From: Dehalococcoidales bacterium
GTDB lineage: Bacteria; Chloroflexota; Dehalococcoidia; Dehalococcoidales; RBG-16-60-22
Length of the DNA: 59,284 nucleotides
Direction of reading: 5' to 3'
Assembly: GCA_028714335.1 (NCBI GenBank)
Contig: JAQTMM010000004.1
Span: 1 to 59,284, forward strand
A model generated the notes under the pieces. That model searched no databases and was not told the DNA's origin. It saw only the letters and a program-made list of their open reading frames with translations. This document shows, piece by piece, positions 8,644 to 16,450 of the stretch. A program made the position numbers and the translations under genes. Every line of letters begins with the position of its first letter. Position 1 is the stretch's first letter.

Positions 8644-8700
8644 ACGTAAGCTAAGCAAATTATATCATATCCGGGGAGTCTTTAGAGGTTGGTAAAAATA

Positions 8701-8735
8701 CAGTAGAGTCGAGTGGGGTGGGTGGAGGGATTTGA
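8701..8735 (-). repeat. Partial copy of the tRNA-His 3' end (direct repeat)
   Basis: These 35 bases are identical to 8778-8812, 77 bases away. The second copy is the real 3' end of tRNA-His (CCA, acceptor strand and the start of the T arm) plus 13 bases beyond it. The first copy lies outside any complete tRNA. A duplicated tRNA 3' end is the usual footprint of site-specific integration. Confidence 0.85.
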
Positions 8736-8790
8736 TTACTTGTCGGAACAAGGAACAAATGGAGGTTGGGTGGGAGGCAGTAGAGTCGAG

Positions 8791-8868
8791 TGGGGTGGGT
8801 GGAGGGATTTGAACCCTCGATCTTCAGGGCCACAACCTGACGCCTTAGTCCTCTGGGCTACACCCACC
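8791..8868 (-). tRNA. tRNA-His (anticodon GTG)
   Basis: The minus-strand sequence has acceptor GTGGGTG with CACCCAC, the extra G(-1) opposite discriminator C that marks tRNA-His, the anticodon loop TTGTGGC (anticodon GTG), a TTCAAAT T-loop and encoded CCA. Its 3' 22 bases and flanking sequence are duplicated at 8701-8735. Confidence 0.95.
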
Positions 8869-8924
8869 ATAAGAACCCTATAATTATAGCGGAAATCAAC
8901 CTTGCCCTTCAATCATCAAGAAAG

Positions 8925-9215
8925 TTACTTCTCGCTCAATTCCACTATCGTAACCCCTTCTCCCCCCTCCCAGTTCTCCCCCGGCCTAAAGCTCTTCACC
9001 AGCAAGTGCCTCCCCAGTTCCCGTCGCACCTGTTCTCTTAAAGCGCCAGTGCCCTTGCCGTGGATTATCTTTATCTGTGGGAAACCCGCCACATAGGCGT
9101 CGTGCAGAAAACTCGCTACTTTAGGTAGCGCTTCGTCTATAGTCTGATACCGCAGCCGCAGTTCGTCGGGCGCCGGAGGTTCAGAGTAATATTCTTCTTC
9201 TCTAGAATTTGTCAT
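8925..9215 (-). CDS. Stand-alone Smr-domain protein
   Basis: The 96-residue protein consists of an Smr domain, the nuclease module found at the C terminus of MutS2. Visible hallmarks are the TIDEALPKVASFLHDAY helix and the strand-loop KIIHGKGTGALREQV, whose HGKGTG loop is the family signature, then the C-terminal strands ending GVTIVEL. Smr domains bind or nick DNA or RNA. The MutS ATPase is absent. The usual N-terminal LDLRG strand is replaced by LRLRYQ. Its start overlaps the end of the upstream nitroreductase gene by 14 bases, so the two are co-transcribed. Confidence 0.8.
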   Translation of the reverse strand: MTNSREEEYYSEPPAPDELRLRYQTIDEALPKVASFLHDAYVAGFPQIKIIHGKGTGALREQVRRELGRHLLVKSFRPGENWEGGEGVTIVELSEK

Positions 9216-9795
9216 GGTGGATAATGTCCGCCAGCTTGCGCTTCGGCACGTGCCGCACGCCCTTATCGTCCACCCACACGTTCACCGAGTCTTTGGCTTC
9301 CTCCGCCACCGGGCTTTCGTCGGGGTAGCCCACCGTTATCACTAGCCCGATGTCGTAATTGTCCGGAATTTCCAGTATCATCTTAATTTCGGCTTCGTTG
9401 AACATCAATATCGGGCAGCAGCCCAGGCCTTGTGCCACCGCCGTCAGCATGATATTTTCCGCTGCTAGTCCTATATCGACGAGTGTTACGTTCCGTCGCC
9501 CGAATTGCTCCTCCCTCGTCTTGTTTATCAGGACGATGATATATGCCTTGGGCGACTGGTCAGGCTTGGGACCGCCTTTGTCCGGCGGCATCTTTGCCGA
9601 CCCTCCTATATGCTCGAACACACCCGGCAATACCTTAGCGTCGTTAATGACGATGTATTCGCAAAGCTGCTGGTTGCGTCCCGTAGGCGCTACCCTTGCC
9701 GCGTCGATGCATTTCTCCAGCACAATGTAAGGTACTTCCTTGTTTTTAAACCGCCTTATCGAACGGCGTTTGATAATAGCTTCATTAACATTCAT
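9202..9795 (-). CDS. Nitroreductase-family flavoprotein
   Basis: The 197-residue protein begins with the FMN-binding RRSIRRFKNKEVP motif at residues 11-23. PTGRNQQLCEYIVI follows near 37-50, and a GLAAENIMLTAVAQGLGCCPI helix region near 108-128 matches the nitroreductase fold. Such enzymes reduce nitro groups, quinones or related substrates with NAD(P)H. The C-terminal tail of about 40 residues after the VGYPDESP segment is polar. A GGGGGAG ribosome site precedes the ATG. A second, only moderately similar nitroreductase lies at 42033. The physiological substrate cannot be read from the sequence. Confidence 0.85.
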   Translation of the reverse strand: MNVNEAIIKRRSIRRFKNKEVPYIVLEKCIDAARVAPTGRNQQLCEYIVINDAKVLPGVFEHIGGSAKMPPDKGGPKPDQSPKAYIIVLINKTREEQFGRRNVTLVDIGLAAENIMLTAVAQGLGCCPILMFNEAEIKMILEIPDNYDIGLVITVGYPDESPVAEEAKDSVNVWVDDKGVRHVPKRKLADIIHHDKF

Positions 9796-9837
9796 CTTTA
9801 CTCCCCCTGATATTTAAGTCCGACTGTTCTCTCCCGT

Positions 9838-10605
9838 TTAGACTTTTATCCTCATACCTTCGTACCCGAGGCGTATCTTTATTGAAAGCGCTTTTTCTAC
9901 TTCACGAATTTCTTCTTTAACGGTTTCTTCCGCCAGCGGGTCAAGGTGATACAGCACTACCTGAGGTAGATAACCTTTCATCTCCCTAAAACTCTCTAGT
10001 TCCTTTTCAAGGAGTTGAGGGGAAAGATGTCCGGCTTTGCGGGGCCCTTCGATATCATTCAACATGGTCATTTCAGCGATGATTAGGTTAGGATTAATTT
10101 GCTTCCAGCAGTCCTCCAGCCCCGGGCCAGTATCTGCTGTGATGAAAACCTTTTTCCCATCGAACGAGGTTATTTCATAGCCCACGGTTGGCACGGCGTG
10201 GTTAACCGGTACCGGGAGTACGCTATAACCGGCTACTGAAACCGCTTTACCAGCCTCCACGATATTGAAGTGAAATACCGGTTTTTCCGGCGGTCTTTCC
10301 GCCCAGTTAGGAAAAACGACGTTATTTAATAGATGGGTTGTTAATACATCATAGACCTGTTGGGTAGTGTAGATTTCCAACGATGCTTTTAACACAAAGA
10401 AATTCATTCCCAGTACCGGGATGTCTTTAGTGTGGTCATAATGCTGGTGGGTGAGGAGTACGGCTTTGAGGTTTTGTTGCTGGGCAATCGTCAGGCTGGA
10501 GGTAAGCGCCCCGGCGTCCACCGCCAGGATATCGTCAATCAACAAACAGGTGCTGCCTGTGGTCTTGGTCTCGATGTTATGCGCCCCGAGGATGCGTATC
10601 TCCAT
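9838..10605 (-). CDS. Metallo-beta-lactamase-fold hydrolase
   Basis: The protein has 255 residues. The metal-binding motif THQHYDHTKD (HxHxDH) lies at about residues 52-61, and the later ligands appear as VNHAVPT, the TADTGPG loop and LYHLDP. The layout resembles the cAMP-phosphodiesterase or RNase Z-like branch that acts on phosphodiesters, but substrate cannot be assigned. The ATG overlaps the TGA of the upstream queuosine-transporter gene by one base, a sign of translational coupling. It is cytoplasmic, with no signal peptide. Confidence 0.82.
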   Translation of the reverse strand: MEIRILGAHNIETKTTGSTCLLIDDILAVDAGALTSSLTIAQQQNLKAVLLTHQHYDHTKDIPVLGMNFFVLKASLEIYTTQQVYDVLTTHLLNNVVFPNWAERPPEKPVFHFNIVEAGKAVSVAGYSVLPVPVNHAVPTVGYEITSFDGKKVFITADTGPGLEDCWKQINPNLIIAEMTMLNDIEGPRKAGHLSPQLLEKELESFREMKGYLPQVVLYHLDPLAEETVKEEIREVEKALSIKIRLGYEGMRIKV

Positions 10606-11282
10606 CAGGCTTTTTCCTTTTCAGCGAATATAAAGGGATTATATTTTGTCTGTGAGTCGTAGACGTCGATGTTCTCTGCCTTCTTCAGCCAGTTAACGAT
10701 TACGTATGTCAGCGGCGTAAAGATTATTTCTATAGCGACTTTACAGACCCAGTGATTCCAAATCATCGTCCAGATGGTAGCGCCGGTGCCTGCGTAGCCG
10801 ATGGTGATGAATAAAGCCGTATCCAGCGCCTGCCCGATTAATGTTGAGCCGATGGTGCGGCTCCATAGCCAGCGCCCCTTGGTAAGGATTTTCATTTTAG
10901 ACAGCACGAATGAATTGGCAAATTCACCCACCAGATAGCCGCAGAACGAGGCGGCCAGAATACGCGGTGCTACTCCGAGGATGTTAACGTACGACTGCTG
11001 GTCGCCCCAAAAGCTGGCCGGCGGTAAAATTTGCCCTATCCAGGCAAAGAAGACGAAAAGGAGATTACAGATAAATCCCAGCCAGATAACCCGCCGCGCC
11101 GTTCGGTAGCCGTAAACCTCCGTTAGCACATCCCCGAAGATGTAGCTGATAGGGAACACGAAAATAGCTGCCGGGAGGATAAATGGCCCAAGGCTGATAA
11201 CTTTAACTGCAATGATATTGGCCGTAAGCAGGCAGGTGATAAATATGGCAGTGATTATCACCAGTCGGTAAGAAATTTTCAT
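10605..11282 (-). CDS. yhhQ: Queuosine precursor transporter (YhhQ/VUT family)
   Basis: The 225-residue membrane protein has about six hydrophobic helices. It carries the family pattern TANIIAVKVISLGPF, then PISYIFGDVLTEVYGYRTARRVIW, then a central GYLVGEFANSFVLSKMK segment. These are signatures of the vitamin uptake transporter family that imports the queuosine precursors preQ0 or preQ1 for tRNA wobble-base modification. No queuosine synthesis gene is visible in the window. It lies 3 bases downstream of corA and overlaps the metallo-hydrolase gene by one base, so the three are one operon. Confidence 0.88.
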   Translation of the reverse strand: MKISYRLVIITAIFITCLLTANIIAVKVISLGPFILPAAIFVFPISYIFGDVLTEVYGYRTARRVIWLGFICNLLFVFFAWIGQILPPASFWGDQQSYVNILGVAPRILAASFCGYLVGEFANSFVLSKMKILTKGRWLWSRTIGSTLIGQALDTALFITIGYAGTGATIWTMIWNHWVCKVAIEIIFTPLTYVIVNWLKKAENIDVYDSQTKYNPFIFAEKEKA

Positions 11283-11285
11283 CAG

Positions 11286-12284
11286 TTAAATCCAGCGTTT
11301 GCGGTGGAAGAAAAAGAGCATGAAACCGGCGGAAGCCGCCATCACGATTATCAATATGATAAAAGCCGTTAAGTCACCCTGCTCTATGCCGCCGGGGGCA
11401 AATACGTTCATCCCAAAGATACTGGAGATGGCGACAAAGGGTAGGGTAATCGTGGCGATGATGTTGAGAATACGAACAACGCGGTTAAGGCGGTTGGTTG
11501 CTAGAACGTAATCCGTGTCTTTGTAAACCTCAATCATCTCCTGGCATTCGTCCAGCGTGCTGCAGATTCTGTCTATGTGGTCCATCAAGTCGTTATAATA
11601 CGCGGTTACGTCGGTCTTGCTGAACCGCTTTAGCTTGTTCTCCATTTCCGTGAACAGCTTGCGTGTGGGGAACATTACCGCCCGTTGTGTAATAATATCC
11701 CGGCGTAAAATACTTAATTCTTTGGCGACCTCGACATCCTCGTCAAAGACGGCATCTTCCAGGTCTTCCATTAAACTTAAAATTTTGTCCAGGACAGGGA
11801 AGTATGCGTCGATTGACCGGTCGAGGATGCGGTAAAGCAGGAAGCCGGGTCCTTGTTGCATGTATTCCTGGCGGGTATCTTCGTTGGCAATACAGTCGCG
11901 GAAGAGGGCGCCGATTGTCCTAATATCCAGTGTATTGATGGTAACCAGGAAGTTTTCACCAATGAACGCCGACCATTGTTGCTTGGTGGCGATGCGCGTT
12001 TCCTTATGATAAAGCGGATAGTGGAAAACAAAGAAAAGGTAGCCTGGATATACGTCTAACTTTGATATCTGTTTGCGGCTAAGGCAGTCATCTAAGGCGA
12101 GTTGATGGAAGTTATACTTCTTCGCCAGCCAGTCAATTTCTCGTTCGGTGGCTGCCTCAATATTAACCCAGGTCAGGCCTTCCCAGGTGACGGTTTCAAG
12201 GCTTAACGGAGTTTCCGGGGAATTCTCATTAGGAATTTCTCCCTTTTTCCCCGGTTTCATGTTCCAGTTCAGTAGCTTTGCCAT
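11286..12284 (-). CDS. corA: Magnesium/cobalt transporter CorA
   Basis: CorA forms a pentameric channel for Mg2+ and Co2+. The 332-residue protein has a large acidic cytoplasmic domain, long helices around residues 160-265, and two C-terminal membrane helices. The selectivity motif GMN is at residues 291-293 and is followed by VFAPGG instead of the more usual FxxMPE loop. A second helix ends in the positive tail HRKRWI. The ribosome site AGAGGTC precedes the ATG. An AT-rich gap with an inverted repeat lies upstream. It heads the corA-yhhQ-hydrolase operon. Confidence 0.93.
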   Translation of the reverse strand: MAKLLNWNMKPGKKGEIPNENSPETPLSLETVTWEGLTWVNIEAATEREIDWLAKKYNFHQLALDDCLSRKQISKLDVYPGYLFFVFHYPLYHKETRIATKQQWSAFIGENFLVTINTLDIRTIGALFRDCIANEDTRQEYMQQGPGFLLYRILDRSIDAYFPVLDKILSLMEDLEDAVFDEDVEVAKELSILRRDIITQRAVMFPTRKLFTEMENKLKRFSKTDVTAYYNDLMDHIDRICSTLDECQEMIEVYKDTDYVLATNRLNRVVRILNIIATITLPFVAISSIFGMNVFAPGGIEQGDLTAFIILIIVMAASAGFMLFFFHRKRWI

Positions 12285-12312
12285 GACTTCGACCTCTTAT
12301 GCCCATGCTGTA

Positions 12313-12357
12313 ATAATATTGTAACACAAAAAATGTCTAGTGACATAACAATATTAT
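12313..12357. promoter_or_regulatory. Inverted repeat upstream of corA
   Basis: Arms ATAATATTGT (12313-12322) and ACAATATTAT (12348-12357) form a 10-base inverted repeat in the AT-rich gap 29-73 bases before the corA start. It could be an operator or an mRNA hairpin. No known consensus is recognised. Confidence 0.4.
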
Positions 12358-12373
12358 ATTCACGTAAAAAGGA

Positions 12374-12413
12374 CAAAAAATATGGGACATACCGGTTTCA
12401 GTTTGCCCCATAT
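12374..12413 (-). terminator. Terminator of the SDR-thiolase operon
   Basis: On the minus strand ATATGGG (12413-12407) pairs with CCCATAT (12386-12380) and is followed by six T. It lies 27 bases after the thiolase stop. Confidence 0.75.
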
Positions 12414-12439
12414 TGGTTTGTTAACCTTGGTTGATTACT

Positions 12440-13714
12440 TTATTTTTGTTCGACGATAATCGCCATACCCTGGCCGCCGCCGATACAGAGCGCGGCTAAG
12501 CCGTAGCGCAGAGAGCGGCGTTTCATTTCATTCATCAGAGTGACGATAATGCGGGCGCCGGTGCAACCGATGGGATGGCCAAGAGAGATACCACCACCAT
12601 GCAGGTTCACTTTACTAGTGGGGATATTGAGCTCTTTAAGACATCCGAGGGATTGTGCCGCAAAGGCTTCATTGAGTTCAAAATAATCAATGTTTTTTAA
12701 TTCAAGACCGGCTAGTTTTAACACCTTACGGGTAGCGGGAACGACGCCGATGCCCATGTAGGCCGGGTCAACACCGCCGGTAGCATAAGCTTTAATACTG
12801 ACGATGGGCGTGAGTCCGAGTTGTTTGGCCTTCTCGGCGGACATGATGACTAATGCGGCCCCGGCATCGGTGATGGCGGAAGCATTGCCGGCGGTAACGG
12901 TAGGGTTTGGGGCAGGGAAGGCCGTGCCCAGCTTGCCTAACAACTCCATAGACGTCTCACGGGGATGCTCGTCTACATCAAATGCTTTTACTTCTCTCTT
13001 GACTCTAACTTCTACCGGAACAATTTCTTCCTTGAAAATGCCGTTCTTGGTAGCGGCAATAGCGCGATTGTTGCTTTCCAGCGCAAACTCATCCTGTTCG
13101 TTGCGGCTAATGTTATATTTGACAGCGATATTTTCTGCTGTTACACCCATGTGATAGTTATTGAAAATTTCCCAGAGACCGTCATAGACCATGCCGTCAA
13201 CCATTTCGGCATTGAACATACGGGCGCCCCAGCGCATCTTGGGTACATAGTAGGGGACAGAACTCATATTCTCAATACCCCCGGCTATCACGCAACTGGC
13301 ATCGCCGGCTTTAATGGACTGGGCGGCTAGTGCCACTGCTTTCATACCAGAAGCACAAATTTTATTGACGGTAAAAGCGTTGACTTCTTTCGGTACCCCA
13401 GCATAGATAGCAGCCTGGCGGGCAGGGTTCTGGCCTTGGCCGGCCTGGACGACGTTGCCCATAATCACTTCGTCAACCATTACTTCTTGAGCGGAAGCAT
13501 CCCATTTATAATATTTCTTTTCTAGGTCAATCAGGCCCAAGCCCTTGAAGGCTGTTGGTTCGTAGGTTGTGTCGCCCTTGGGTTTTAGGTTGACTTTATT
13601 GAGTGCGCCTTTAATGACTGTGGCGCCTAGTTGGACTGCCGGGACATCCTGTAACGCCCCTCCGTAATTACCAATGGCTGTTCTAACACCGCTAACAATT
13701 ACCGCCTCGTTCAT
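12440..13714 (-). CDS. Acetyl-CoA C-acyltransferase (thiolase) with an N-terminal insertion
   Basis: Thiolases join or split acyl-CoA with acetyl-CoA. All active-site elements are present: acylated Cys C120 in VNKICASGMKAV, the LNEAFAAQ segment, His380 in GISLGHPIGCTG, and the second Cys C410 in ALCIGGGQG. At 424 residues it is about 30 longer than a standard thiolase. The extra piece is a charged stretch at about residues 46-78 (PKGDTTYEPTAF to WDASAQEV). The frame is open through it, so it is a real insertion or loop. It lies 58 bases downstream of an SDR gene, suggesting a beta-ketoacyl-CoA synthesis and reduction pair. Confidence 0.92.
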   Translation of the reverse strand: MNEAVIVSGVRTAIGNYGGALQDVPAVQLGATVIKGALNKVNLKPKGDTTYEPTAFKGLGLIDLEKKYYKWDASAQEVMVDEVIMGNVVQAGQGQNPARQAAIYAGVPKEVNAFTVNKICASGMKAVALAAQSIKAGDASCVIAGGIENMSSVPYYVPKMRWGARMFNAEMVDGMVYDGLWEIFNNYHMGVTAENIAVKYNISRNEQDEFALESNNRAIAATKNGIFKEEIVPVEVRVKREVKAFDVDEHPRETSMELLGKLGTAFPAPNPTVTAGNASAITDAGAALVIMSAEKAKQLGLTPIVSIKAYATGGVDPAYMGIGVVPATRKVLKLAGLELKNIDYFELNEAFAAQSLGCLKELNIPTSKVNLHGGGISLGHPIGCTGARIIVTLMNEMKRRSLRYGLAALCIGGGQGMAIIVEQK

Positions 13715-13772
13715 GTTTTCTCCTTCTTCTAGCGAACTTAAAATGACTTAATTATTTGACCTGTATTATCGA

Positions 13773-14531
13773 TTAAAAGATGAATAATCCGGCGCCGCCG
13801 CTTATCTCAATAGCTTCGCCGGTGATATAACTGGAATCCTCTGACGCTAGGAAGACCACCAGATGCCCCAGTTCTTCCGGGCTACCAGCGCGCCTTAGGG
13901 CAGTGGACTTGATAATACGTTCTTGAAACTCTGGCACAACCTCGTGGAAAGCTCCTGCATCCATCACCCCCAGAACGAGTGCATTGCAAGTAACGCCTTT
14001 ACGCGCCCCTTCCAGAGCGACGGTTTTCGTCAGACCGATTAGACCGGCTTTGGTCGTTGCGTAACTGCACTGGCCGGCGCCGCCCATCGTACCAGCGATG
14101 GAGGAGATATTGATAATGCGTCCCCAACCCCGTTCCATCATACCCGGCAGGCATCGCTTAATCGTGTTGAATGGGCCGGTCAGGTTGACCGCCAGATCTC
14201 CTGCCCAATCCTGAATTTTTGTCTTGACAATAGTAGCAGCGCGTACGATGCCCGTGGCAGCGTTATTTACCAGAACGTCTACCGGGCCGAGTGTTTTTTC
14301 CACGTTATCAATGCTCGTTTCCACTTCATCAGGGTTTGATACGTCCATTTTGACGGCCATTGCCTGGTTGCCCATAGATTTTATTTTATCCACAACAATT
14401 TTGGCTTTTTCAATCTGGGTGTGGGCAGCAACAGCGACTTTAAAACCTGCTTCCGCCAGAGACAGGCAGTGTACACCTCCCAGTCCACCTGAACCACCGG
14501 TAACTAAGGCAACTTTTTCTTTGATGCTCAT
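13773..14531 (-). CDS. Short-chain dehydrogenase/reductase, FabG/PhaB-like
   Basis: The 252-residue protein has the SDR cofactor loop TGGSGGLGG near residues 11-19, NNAATG near 88-93, the catalytic serine in NISSIAG and the YxxxK pair in GQCSYATTKAG. These define a classical NAD(P)H-dependent oxidoreductase such as 3-oxoacyl-ACP or acetoacetyl-CoA reductase. Pairing with the downstream thiolase suggests a role on 3-oxoacyl-CoA. The cofactor loop reads GGLGGVH where FabG has GxGIGxA, so it diverges from the housekeeping FabG. An AGGAGT ribosome site precedes the ATG. Confidence 0.85.
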   Translation of the reverse strand: MSIKEKVALVTGGSGGLGGVHCLSLAEAGFKVAVAAHTQIEKAKIVVDKIKSMGNQAMAVKMDVSNPDEVETSIDNVEKTLGPVDVLVNNAATGIVRAATIVKTKIQDWAGDLAVNLTGPFNTIKRCLPGMMERGWGRIINISSIAGTMGGAGQCSYATTKAGLIGLTKTVALEGARKGVTCNALVLGVMDAGAFHEVVPEFQERIIKSTALRRAGSPEELGHLVVFLASEDSSYITGEAIEISGGAGLFIF

Positions 14532-14654
14532 ATTACACTCCTAATAGTAAACATGAGGCTGGTAATCTGAATAATACTCCTTGAAAATTGTAACATAGGG
14601 CACTTGCGGCGTCAAAGCTGACAAAAAAAATATAAACATGTATTAGATGTATTA

Positions 14655-14684
14655 TTGTAATTAATATAATATAAATGATATAAT
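14655..14684 (+). promoter_or_regulatory. Probable promoter of the tupABC operon
   Basis: TTGTAA (14655-14660) is 18 bases from a perfect TATAAT (14679-14684). The expected start near 14691 gives a short leader with AGGAGG at about 14704. No molybdenum- or tungsten-cofactor riboswitch fits in this leader. Confidence 0.6.
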
Positions 14685-14724
14685 GCTTGAAACGAAATAA
14701 CTAAGGAGGAAATATAGTTAAAAC

Positions 14725-15606
14725 ATGAAAAAAATCTTAGGAATCCTATTGGTAGTTGTGTTGGTAGTTGGGTTATTGCCGCTTGTGGCCGGCTGCAGCA
14801 GTGATACGGTTGACCCGTTAGCTGCAAAAGTTAGGCTAAAGGTGGGCACTACCACCAGTCTTTATGACACTGGTCTTTGGAGTTATCTGGAACCCAAATT
14901 CGAAGAAATGTATGATTGTGAAGTAGATATCCTGTCGCTGGGTAGCGGCGCCGCTTTCGAATATGCCAAAAAGGGCGATATTGATGTGCTGACGATTCAC
15001 TCCAAGGCGGATGAATTGAAGTTCATCGCTGATGGATACGGCATTGAGAGAGTCCCCTTCGCCTTTAATTATTTCTTAATTGTCGGTCCGGAGTCTGACC
15101 CAGCTGGCATCAAAGACATGAGTCCGGCTGATGCTCTGAAGAAACTCATGGAGACCGGAGCCGGCACATTCGTCTCCCGCGGTGATAATTCCGGCACACA
15201 TTCCAAAGAAAAAGCCATCTGGGCGGAAGCCGGTTATGACTATGCTACCCAAGTTGTTGGCGCTGGCGATTGGTACGTTGAAGCCGGTGGTGGCATGGGC
15301 GCAACCCTGACCATGGCGAATGAAAAGAACGCCTATACCTTGACCGATATGGGAACTTATGTTTCTTACAAGAGCAAACTGAATTTAGTGCCCATCGTCA
15401 ACAGCGGCTCGATACTGCTTAATGTCTATTCGGTGATTGTTGTCAATCCGGACACGATTAAGACATTAAAGCATGCTGACTTAGCCCAGAAGATGGTTGA
15501 ATTCCTCACCTCACCGGAGATCCAGGAACTAATCGGCAAATACGGTGTGGATGCCTATGGTATTCAACTTTTCACTCCGTGCGCCGGCAATGAGCCGACC
15601 CAGTAA
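14725..15606 (+). CDS. tupA: Tungstate ABC transporter, substrate-binding lipoprotein
   Basis: TupA captures tungstate outside the cell and hands it to the permease. The 293-residue precursor has a lipoprotein signal ending in LVAGC at residue 24. The mature part begins with the oxyanion-binding LKVGTTTSLYDTGLW segment, and the SRGDNSGTHSKE and GMGATLTMANEKNAYTLTD segments follow. These match TupA-type proteins rather than ModA. Tungsten is needed for aldehyde ferredoxin oxidoreductases and some formate dehydrogenases of anaerobes, none of which lie in this window. A hairpin after the gene may let it be expressed above tupBC. Confidence 0.9.
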   Translation: MKKILGILLVVVLVVGLLPLVAGCSSDTVDPLAAKVRLKVGTTTSLYDTGLWSYLEPKFEEMYDCEVDILSLGSGAAFEYAKKGDIDVLTIHSKADELKFIADGYGIERVPFAFNYFLIVGPESDPAGIKDMSPADALKKLMETGAGTFVSRGDNSGTHSKEKAIWAEAGYDYATQVVGAGDWYVEAGGGMGATLTMANEKNAYTLTDMGTYVSYKSKLNLVPIVNSGSILLNVYSVIVVNPDTIKTLKHADLAQKMVEFLTSPEIQELIGKYGVDAYGIQLFTPCAGNEPTQ

Positions 15607-15624
15607 AAACTGTAGCGTTAATTT

Positions 15625-15669
15625 TTCCCGCATGTCCTTTTCCGGTTTATGGAAGGGGGCATGCGGGAA
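15625..15669 (+). promoter_or_regulatory. Intra-operon hairpin between tupA and tupB
   Basis: TTCCCGCATG (15625-15634) pairs perfectly with CATGCGGGAA (15660-15669) across a 25-base loop. No T-tract follows, so it is more likely an mRNA-stabilising or attenuating hairpin than a full terminator. Confidence 0.6.
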
Positions 15670-15760
15670 GTGCGCTTACATGGTTTGCTATAAACAAATA
15701 AGTATGGCATGATTGATGCCGTAACACACATTTTTCTTACATTCGTGGAGAAAATATCCA

Positions 15761-16450
15761 TTGGCTGAAATCTGGAACGGTCTAGTAGAAGCATTCCGTC
15801 TTATTTTTACTTTCGACCCGGAAGTGATGTCCATCGCCGGGCTTTCGTTAGAGATAGCGCTTTCTTCTGTCGTTATCGGTTCGATTATTGCCTTACCTTT
15901 AGCCAGCCTCATTCATTTCAACAACTTCCGCGGTAAACATATTTTAGTTAGCGTTATTCAGACCTTTTACAGTATTCCCACCGTAACTGTCGGTTTACTT
16001 GTTTTTGTGTTATTTTCCCACTCCGGACCATTAGGGGGACTCGACCTGCTTTTCACGCCGACAGTAATGGTCATCGGTCAGGTGATTTTAGTGATGCCGA
16101 TTTTACTCGGCATGACCATTTCTGCTCTTAGCGGCGTGGATAGAAATATAATTGATACTGCCCGTTCAATGGGTGCCAATAGCTGGCAAACGATGCTGGT
16201 GGTGCTTAAAGAAGCCAGGTTCGCCGTAATTGCGGCGGTAGTGCTGGCTTTCGGGCGGGCTATCTCTGAAGTCGGTTTGGCGATGATGGTAGGCGGCAAT
16301 ATCCGGGGCTTTACTCGTGTGCTTACTACAGCCATTTCATTGGAAACATCCAAAGGCGACTGGGAACTCTCCATGGCGCTGGGTATTATCCTGATTTTCA
16401 TCGCACTGGTGATTAATATCATTATGAACAGAATACAGCAGAGGCGTTGA
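15761..16450 (+). CDS. tupB: Tungstate ABC transporter permease
   Basis: The 229-residue integral membrane protein has about five helices and a MetI-like coupling loop, seen as DTARSMGANSWQTMLVVLKEA near residues 131-150. The later region GRAISEVGLAMMVGGNI is characteristic of tungstate and molybdate permeases. It starts at TTG behind a weak GGAG site. Its TGA overlaps the ATG of tupC, so the two are translationally coupled. Position between tupA and tupC fixes its role. Confidence 0.9.
   Translation: MAEIWNGLVEAFRLIFTFDPEVMSIAGLSLEIALSSVVIGSIIALPLASLIHFNNFRGKHILVSVIQTFYSIPTVTVGLLVFVLFSHSGPLGGLDLLFTPTVMVIGQVILVMPILLGMTISALSGVDRNIIDTARSMGANSWQTMLVVLKEARFAVIAAVVLAFGRAISEVGLAMMVGGNIRGFTRVLTTAISLETSKGDWELSMALGIILIFIALVINIIMNRIQQRR

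Noticed and set aside
8402-8812. CRISPR array from the repeated G-rich sequence
   Set aside because: Only two copies exist, and the repeat is the end of tRNA-His with no spacers of regular size.
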